Position numbers and translations under genes: made by a program. A DNA stretch of 11,579 bases from Gemmatimonadota bacterium (GTDB lineage: Bacteria; Gemmatimonadota; Gemmatimonadetes; Gemmatimonadales; Gemmatimonadaceae): contig CANJOX010000063.1 of NCBI GenBank assembly GCA_947475795.1, forward strand, positions 1 through 11,579. Reading direction: 5' to 3'. The notes below the pieces were generated by a model. It was not told the origin of the DNA and made no database searches. It saw only the letters and a list, made by a program, of their open reading frames with translations. The first letter of the stretch is position 1. Each line of letters begins with the position of its first letter. This document shows, one piece after another, positions 8,085 to 11,579 of the stretch.

Positions 8085-9439
8085 GACAGTCTCCCGAGAT
8101 CGCGAAGGAGCGACTGCACCACGTCCAGCTTGAACGTGGGAAAGCGCGCCGCTTTCTCGTGTCCGCGGTAGGAGGTCACCGATAGAACCAAGTCTCCGCC
8201 TTCTATTCTGATCCAGCCCGCACCTCGCTGTCGGTCCTTCTGTACAGCATCGTGGTAATCGAGTAGAAGCCGCATCACTTCTCCGGCCGTACCAGTCTGC
8301 ACTTGGTCGAAGAGGGAGAGCGCGCGCTGACCGTGCATCGGGAGCCTTTGCATCTCGACGCTCAGTTGATGGTCAAGCACCGCTCGGAGAGCGGAACGGA
8401 ACGGCGCGAGAGTGGTCGAGCCAAATGTGTCCCGCGCGACAGCGTCTGCCGGCGCCGCCCACCCACGCTCCGACACCGAGCGGTACATCGCGTCAAACTG
8501 GCCGAGAAGCTGTCGGGCCGCCTCGCCGAAGCGCAGCGCGAACTCGAGCTTCGAGCGTACGCGATCCGACGACTTGCTTGGTCGCGTCTGATCAACGGCA
8601 CGCTCTAGGAACTCACGCGGGGACGGAGGCCCGGTTCGCCGACTCGAGGCTTCCCGAAGCAGTCCCGCGAGCTCCAGCGTATCGTCCCGCGCACGAACGA
8701 AGAGGGCCTCCCAGAGCCGGTCCTGCTGCTCGCGCCGCTGTCTTGCCACGAGGGAGCTCAGCCGCGAGCGCTCTCCGATTGCCCTGAGCGTTACACCCCC
8801 GAAGTTGCGGGGCACCGCGTCGTCGCCCTCGACGGCACGTTGGCTGTACGTTTTGTAGGAGTTGGTGCGCGCCCCGGCCCCCCGTTCATCCCAGAAGGAG
8901 GCCAGTATCTCCTCCGCCGCCGGAGAGGGCCGCAGCGTGCCGGGATGGACCAACCCCGTGTCGCGCAGCGCTGATAGGTAGGCGCCGAGAGCGCCTAGCT
9001 CAGACTGACGCGAGATGAGCGTGAAGTCCAAGGGCAGTCGCCCCCCGCTGTCCGACCAGGCGTGATTAGCTCCGCGAACGCCGCGAAACGCATCTTCGTG
9101 CCGGCGCGGCAAAGGCCCCCCGTTGAATTGGAGGACGCTGAGCGCCCAGAAGCGCTCCCACCGTTCAAATCGAGCCACGCGCTCGGCGTCGGTGGGTGGC
9201 AGCGCCGCTGGCGGGTGAGAACCGGCCAACTCGAGACCGTACAACACGATTGGAAAATACTGGGCGCGGCTCGTACGCGTGGTGAAGGCGCCGAATAGCC
9301 AATAGCCGACTTGCTGGCCAAGGTAGTCGAGAGCGAGCGGATCTTCAGGAGCGAGGTCAGCGCCCTCGGCGGCCGACGCGTTCCAGAAGACCCTACCTAA
9401 CCAGTCAGCGTCGCTGCGAGGGAGCAGTTTCAGAGACAT
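8081..9439 (-). CDS. Uncharacterised 452-aa protein, weak resemblance to DUF6361, first gene of defence-like operon
   Basis: Starts at ATG 9437-9439 and ends in TGA 8081-8083, which overlaps the GTG of the PLD gene. No clear Shine-Dalgarno sequence precedes it. The N-terminal part has an aromatic-rich block (about residues 47-70: VGYWLFGAFTTRTSRAQYFP) in which a TTRTSRAxYF core recalls the T-x-T-R-ARYF block of DUF6361-type proteins. That family is often annotated beside helicases and PLD proteins, but the match is only by eye. The rest is charged and helical (for example residues around 220-260, with many Arg, Glu and Gln, possible coiled coil). No enzymatic motif, signal peptide or membrane segment is seen. 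As first gene of a three-gene overlapping set it may be the sensor, DNA-binding or regulatory subunit; this is inference. High confidence that it is a gene, low for the family. Confidence 0.75.
   Translation of the reverse strand: MSLKLLPRSDADWLGRVFWNASAAEGADLAPEDPLALDYLGQQVGYWLFGAFTTRTSRAQYFPIVLYGLELAGSHPPAALPPTDAERVARFERWERFWALSVLQFNGGPLPRRHEDAFRGVRGANHAWSDSGGRLPLDFTLISRQSELGALGAYLSALRDTGLVHPGTLRPSPAAEEILASFWDERGAGARTNSYKTYSQRAVEGDDAVPRNFGGVTLRAIGERSRLSSLVARQRREQQDRLWEALFVRARDDTLELAGLLREASSRRTGPPSPREFLERAVDQTRPSKSSDRVRSKLEFALRFGEAARQLLGQFDAMYRSVSERGWAAPADAVARDTFGSTTLAPFRSALRAVLDHQLSVEMQRLPMHGQRALSLFDQVQTGTAGEVMRLLLDYHDAVQKDRQRGAGWIRIEGGDLVLSVTSYRGHEKAARFPTFKLDVVQSLLRDLGRLS
8091..8095 (-). 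promoter_or_regulatory. Ribosome binding site for the GTG start of the PLD gene
   Basis: GGGAG on the - strand, 6 bp before GTG 8084-8082, inside the end of the preceding gene. It supports the GTG over the ATG nine codons downstream. Confidence 0.6.
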
Positions 9440-9493
9440 TTATGCGCTGGGGCGGCGAATTCGATTTCTCGCAGTGAGATCCAGAGGTGAGCC

Positions 9494-9981
9494 CTACTGA
9501 GGCGTTGTGGCGTACTCGGTGACGTCGGGCATCCAGTAGCTCACTGGACCTGGCACCACATGGATCGGGTCGGGCTCGTATGGCAGGCGATCGCGCCAAC
9601 CGGGGTCATTCCTGTGAAAGGACCACGCAGTGAGTTCAACTGCTGAACAGTGCCACCGGGTGACGTTGCCTTGCACGCTCGCAGGACATCGCGAACCATC
9701 GCGTCGACCTTACGCGTTCCGGTGGGCGTCCAGAAGAGCAGCGCGTCAATTCCTGCGGCAACGGGATCGCACTCCGACGGCACGTGACCCATTGCCTCCT
9801 CAATCGCGTCGCAAGCATGCGCTGGGCACCCGCTAGTCACGAGATCAATCGAGGTACAGTTACCAATTCTCGCGACCGCCCAGCCGAAGGCACGCTTACC
9901 GCCTGGATCGAATCCAAGAGAGTCGTTCACGAGACGAGTCTGACCACTGGAAAAGTTGGCGTTGAATTCAAATCGCAGCAC
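9494..9981 (-). pseudogene. Decayed DUF429-like (RNase H-fold) gene with internal deletion and frameshift
   Basis: The N-terminal frame starts at GTG 9979-9981, one base after the stop of the previous gene. It carries LGFDPGGKRAFGWAV (about residues 22-36), GIDALLFW (77-84) and GTVQQLNSLRG near residues 109-119. These fit the acidic and Gly-rich motifs of DUF429-type predicted nucleases. After about 9630 this frame turns nonsensical and stops at 9541. In another frame, a sensible C-terminal stretch (LTAWSFHRNDPGW, then PGPVSYWMPD) runs to TAG 9494-9496. Family members are usually well over 200 residues; here about 118 plus 45 remain, so the middle appears deleted with a frame change around 9626-9645. 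The product is probably non-functional. The family call rests on motif memory and is moderate. Confidence 0.55.
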
Positions 9982-9982
9982 G

Positions 9983-10372
9983 TTAGTTCAATCGATTGTA
10001 CTGCTTCAGCGGCGGATGCGCCTCAGCAAGAAACTCGTCGTACTCATTCGCGATGATGTAGCTGACGGACAGGCACGAGGTGCCCGACGGGTCGACGAAG
10101 CGATGCAGCATGATCTCTTGTTGCGCGTGGTTCGTGATCACCCCGCTAACCTCCAAGAGCGCGTTGACCTCCAGTAGGCCGCTGGCTTCCAGCCCCTCGT
10201 CGGCCATGAACACCGTGACCCCGGTGGTCCCAGCGAGGGACCAGCTCTCAAGGCGGTAGGTTCGCCCATCATTCAGCTGGCCCTCGGCCCAACCCACATC
10301 AACCACGTCATCGCCCGCACGTCCATCGAAGTTCGGCACCAAATCGGATCGGTCGACCTGTGGAAACGACAT
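9983..10372 (-). CDS. Hypothetical protein, 129 aa
   Basis: ATG 10370-10372 is preceded by GGAAG (10377-10381) at 4-bp spacing, a good ribosome site. The stop TAA (9983-9985) is one base before the GTG of the decayed DUF429-like gene, so the two look like an old operon. The protein is acidic, without signal peptide or membrane segment, and rich in predicted beta strands (GRTYRLESWSL, GVTVFMADEG, LLEVNALLEVSGVI). I do not recognise a family and see no catalytic motif. It could be a partner of the DUF429-like protein, a small immunity-like protein, or an unrelated passenger. The downstream operon begins over 500 bp away, beyond the pseudogene. Confidence 0.65.
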   Translation of the reverse strand: MSFPQVDRSDLVPNFDGRAGDDVVDVGWAEGQLNDGRTYRLESWSLAGTTGVTVFMADEGLEASGLLEVNALLEVSGVITNHAQQEIMLHRFVDPSGTSCLSVSYIIANEYDEFLAEAHPPLKQYNRLN

Positions 10373-10440
10373 TCATCTTCCGTTCGACTGTCATCCGCGC
10401 CCCATCGCAAAGTACCGTGAGGGTCTGACACCACGCCTAG

Positions 10441-10456
10441 TCATTTGTGTCATTTG
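10441..10456. repeat. Paired TCATTTG repeats, 9-bp period
   Basis: TCATTTG occurs at 10441-10447 and again at 10450-10456. Read on the - strand this gives CAAATGA twice, related to the CAAATCA of the second pair about 100 bp away. Short tandem sites near an attachment repeat are possible recombinase arm or regulator sites; the function is unproven. Confidence 0.4.
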
Positions 10457-10538
10457 ACGCCGCCGGGGCCGGCGTAATTGTGCGTCCCTTTCCAGTCGTC
10501 GGTAAGTGCATCGCCGACCTGGACTTCGGCCCGCCCCG

Positions 10539-10560
10539 ATGTGACAAATCATGTGACAAA
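10539..10560. repeat. Paired ATGTGACAAA repeats, 12-bp period
   Basis: ATGTGACAAA is repeated exactly at 10539-10548 and 10551-10560, immediately before the terminator hairpin. Sites of this type next to an att repeat could be integrase arm-binding sites or the edge of a lost integrase gene. Confidence 0.5.
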
Positions 10561-10595
10561 AACAAGAGCCCGGCCGAGCAGCAACTCGACCGGGC
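10556..10595 (-). terminator. Rho-independent terminator, - strand
   Basis: An 11-bp stem with one mismatch (GCCCGGCCGAG at 10568-10578 and CTCGACCGGGC at 10585-10595, + strand) has a 6-base loop. On the - strand it is followed by TCTTGTTTTTGT. It would end transcripts arriving from the lipoprotein gene and insulate the downstream hypothetical gene and operon. Confidence 0.75.
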
Positions 10596-10667
10596 GTCGC
10601 CAGCACCGAACCGGGCTCGCCGGTGGCCTCCAACGCAGCCGCTCTGACAAACACAAGCAAATCAAGT

Positions 10668-10717
10668 GCTTACGAGCGCACCAGCTTCTTGTACTTGATG
10701 CGCGTGGGCATATCCGC
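10668..10717 (-). repeat. Direct repeat copy 2: last 50 bp of ettA
   Basis: Identical over 50 bp to 2377-2426 and 47/50 identical to 11425-11474, same orientation. It covers the stop codon and the last 15 or so codons, then identity ends abruptly after TATCCGC. This looks like an internal att site left by tandem insertion at the same target, and its end may mark the recombination core. Confidence 0.85.
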
Positions 10718-10743
10718 GCCGCTAATATCGAAACGACTGCAGC

Positions 10744-11145
10744 TCACAGAATGGTAATGTTGGCGGCTCCCGAGACACCGCTACACGTCGCGGTCACGGT
10801 CAATGACTGTGGTGACGCATTCACGTTTGCTGAAACGATGGCCGATGACGTGGGGTTGTTGACCGCGATACGGATCGACGCGTTGTTCGATTTCCAGGTA
10901 AAGCTGCAAGCGCGCGAAACGTCAGTGGCGCCGTCATACGCAGCGGCTTCGATCTGTGCACTCGCGCCTGGTGCAAGTGATACGGGGGACTCGCAGCCCA
11001 CCGTAAAGTTGACCACACAGAGCCTCACGAGAGTAAGCCGGGGCGCCCCTGCCGCAACTTCATTCGGTGACGTGACGACGTCCTGACAGGCAGATATCAT
11101 GCTGCAGCCGATGATCGCTGCGAGAAAACGAATGCCGTAATTCAT
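10744..11145 (-). CDS. Small lipoprotein with Ig-like (Big2-type) domain, 133 aa
   Basis: Starting at ATG 11143-11145, the protein begins with a short positively charged and hydrophobic signal (MNYGIRFLAAIIG) ending in the lipobox ISAC, so Cys20 should be lipidated and the protein exported and anchored. The mature part is one Ig-like beta sandwich: an LAPGASAQI strand, then CSFTWKSNN, then a final VTATCSGVSGAANITI strand, as in bacterial Ig-like group 2 domains. Four Cys in the mature domain could form disulfides. A GGGG stretch 9 bp upstream is a weak ribosome site; the open frame extends 58 codons further upstream, but the signal peptide fixes this start. It is the only gene in the small segment between ettA copies 2 and 3. 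It may bind surface glycans or proteins; the role is unknown. The terminator at 10556-10595 probably ends its transcript. Confidence 0.75.
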   Translation of the reverse strand: MNYGIRFLAAIIGCSMISACQDVVTSPNEVAAGAPRLTLVRLCVVNFTVGCESPVSLAPGASAQIEAAAYDGATDVSRACSFTWKSNNASIRIAVNNPTSSAIVSANVNASPQSLTVTATCSGVSGAANITIL

Positions 11146-11332
11146 TTCAGATATCCCCGTTAGTGTTGAAGGCACCACAAAGTTTTCTACGTCAAACATC
11201 ACTGTGAACGCAATGCCTGCGAGCGCCACGCGGATGCTCGCATCTCGACGTGTAACCAGCAGCTTGTAGGTCTCCCACACAAGTAAATGACAGTGATGAC
11301 GTAATCCGACGGGTTCCACGACCGGCGTTCGA

Positions 11333-11359
11333 AACGGGTGCCCCGAATGGACACCCGTT
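11333..11359 (-). terminator. Weak hairpin, possible terminator for ettA
   Basis: An 8-bp perfect stem (AACGGGTG at 11333-11340 and CACCCGTT at 11352-11359) with an 11-base loop lies about 70 bp past the ettA stop. On the - strand only three T follow, so termination would be weak. The rest of 11146-11424 shows no gene. Confidence 0.3.
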
Positions 11360-11424
11360 CAGAGTTTGAACCCACCTGGCAATCCACGTCGACAACGGCG
11401 TCGAATAACCCGCTGCCAACACCA

Positions 11425-11532
11425 GCTTACGAGCGCACCAACTTCTTGTACTTGATCCGCGTCGGCATATCCGCATCCGGGCCCTTCCGGCGCTTCAGGT
11501 CTTCGATGTACGCGCCGTAGTTCCCCTCAAAC
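11425..11532 (-). repeat. Direct repeat copy 3: 3' end of the intact ettA (attR-like)
   Basis: It matches 2377-2484 at 105 of 108 bases without gaps. The three differences fall in the last 50 bp before the stop and are all synonymous (codons for Pro, Arg and Leu). The ettA-proximal 58 bp are identical to copy 1. The pattern suggests that the gene end here was supplied by the element and the upstream part by the chromosome. Confidence 0.9.
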
Positions 11533-11579
11533 CACACCGTCTCCGAATCGCCCTCGAACGCCAGGATGTGCGTCGCCAC
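11427..11579 (-). CDS. ettA: EttA, energy-dependent translational throttle ABC-F protein, C-terminal end (rest outside window)
   Basis: The last 50 residues and TAA stop are present. The segment ATHILAFEGDSETVWFEGNY, followed by an acidic/basic linker and RIKYKKL, matches the EttA/ABC-F C-terminus after the second ATPase domain (E. coli EttA has a similar ATHIL...FFEGNF...KRIKYKR ending). EttA binds the ribosomal E site and gates the first elongation steps according to energy state. The gene is conserved and long, and its 3' end is the insertion target of the island. The protein ending is kept intact despite the insertion, since the differences from the displaced copy are synonymous. Confidence 0.88.
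   Translation of the reverse strand: MATHILAFEGDSETVWFEGNYGAYIEDLKRRKGPDADMPTRIKYKKLVRS

Larger units (their letters stand above)
10373..10743. other. Intergenic region between hypothetical gene and lipoprotein gene
   Basis: These 371 bp hold no gene I can support. They contain two pairs of short repeats, a perfect palindrome at 10461-10474 (CGCCGGGGCCGGCG), a - strand terminator and the 50-bp third copy of the ettA end. No convincing -35/-10 pair was found for the hypothetical gene. Several overlapping short open frames on both strands are GC-rich artefacts. Confidence 0.5.
2377..11532. mobile_element. Genomic island(s) inserted at the 3' end of ettA, bounded by direct repeats
   Basis: The outer limits are two direct repeats of the last 108 bp of ettA (2377-2484 and 11425-11532; 3 mismatches). 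A third 50-bp copy at 10668-10717 splits the insert into a large part (2485-10667) and a small part (10718-11424). Insertion at the 3' end of a conserved gene, with the gene end restored by the incoming DNA, is typical of tyrosine-recombinase islands; this is family knowledge, not shown here. The interior has lower GC than the left flank, and all its genes lie on the - strand. Cargo is a three-gene defence-like operon, a hypothetical gene, a decayed DUF429-like gene and an Ig-like lipoprotein. No recombinase, transposase or replication gene is seen, so it is a mobilised-in-trans or degenerate element, or the recombinase has been lost. Confidence 0.75.

Noticed and set aside
2920..9439. Assignment of the cassette to DISARM
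   Set aside because: PLD and SNF2-helicase parts are reminiscent, but the core DrmA helicase, DrmB (DUF1998) and a methylase are not present in the window.
10391..10660. Short open frames on both strands in the intergenic region
   Set aside because: They run through a terminator hairpin and repeats, with Arg-rich composition and no motifs.
1..11579. CRISPR arrays, tRNA or rRNA genes
   Set aside because: No regularly spaced repeats and no cloverleaf or rRNA-like sequence were seen on either strand.

Overview
The window is high-GC bacterial chromosome, very strong in the outer flanks and somewhat lower in the middle. A Gram-negative host is indicated by a C-terminal outer-membrane beta-barrel end and by a lipoprotein. 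The overall style (GC-rich, Ig-like lipoprotein, EttA ending) would fit a Gemmatimonadota-like organism, but the sequence alone does not prove this.

Layout. Positions 1-2341 are resident chromosome on the + strand: the end of an outer-membrane barrel protein (1-402) and a membrane-anchored sulfatase / LTA-synthase-like enzyme (407-2341). At the right edge, on the - strand, is the C-terminus of the ABC-F translation factor gene ettA (11427-11579). Between them lies an inserted region. The last 108 bp of ettA are duplicated at 2377-2484 (105/108 identical to 11425-11532), and a third, 50-bp copy sits at 10668-10717. All copies point the same way. This is the pattern left by site-specific insertion into the 3' end of a conserved gene, probably twice in tandem: a large segment of about 8.2 kb (2485-10667) and a small one of about 0.7 kb (10718-11424). 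No integrase is visible in the window.

Cargo. The large segment carries a tightly coupled three-gene cassette on the - strand. In transcription order it is a 452-aa protein weakly resembling DUF6361, a 740-aa protein with two phospholipase-D-type HxK...GSxN motifs, and a 981-aa SNF2-like (RapA-like) helicase. The genes overlap by 4 bp each (GTGA and TTGA), so the second and third start with GTG and TTG. A nuclease-like PLD protein plus a SNF2 helicase plus an uncharacterised partner, on an island at an integration hotspot, is a good candidate for an anti-phage or anti-plasmid system. It does not match the full gene set of DISARM, Dpd or another named system I can recognise. Upstream of it are a 129-aa hypothetical gene and a decayed RNase-H-fold (DUF429-like) gene with an internal deletion and frameshift. 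Downstream of the helicase is a 68-codon open frame without a start codon that looks coding.

The small segment carries one short Ig-like lipoprotein gene. A rho-independent terminator (10556-10595, - strand) and two pairs of short repeats (10441-10456 and 10539-10560) lie between the lipoprotein segment and the defence-like operon.
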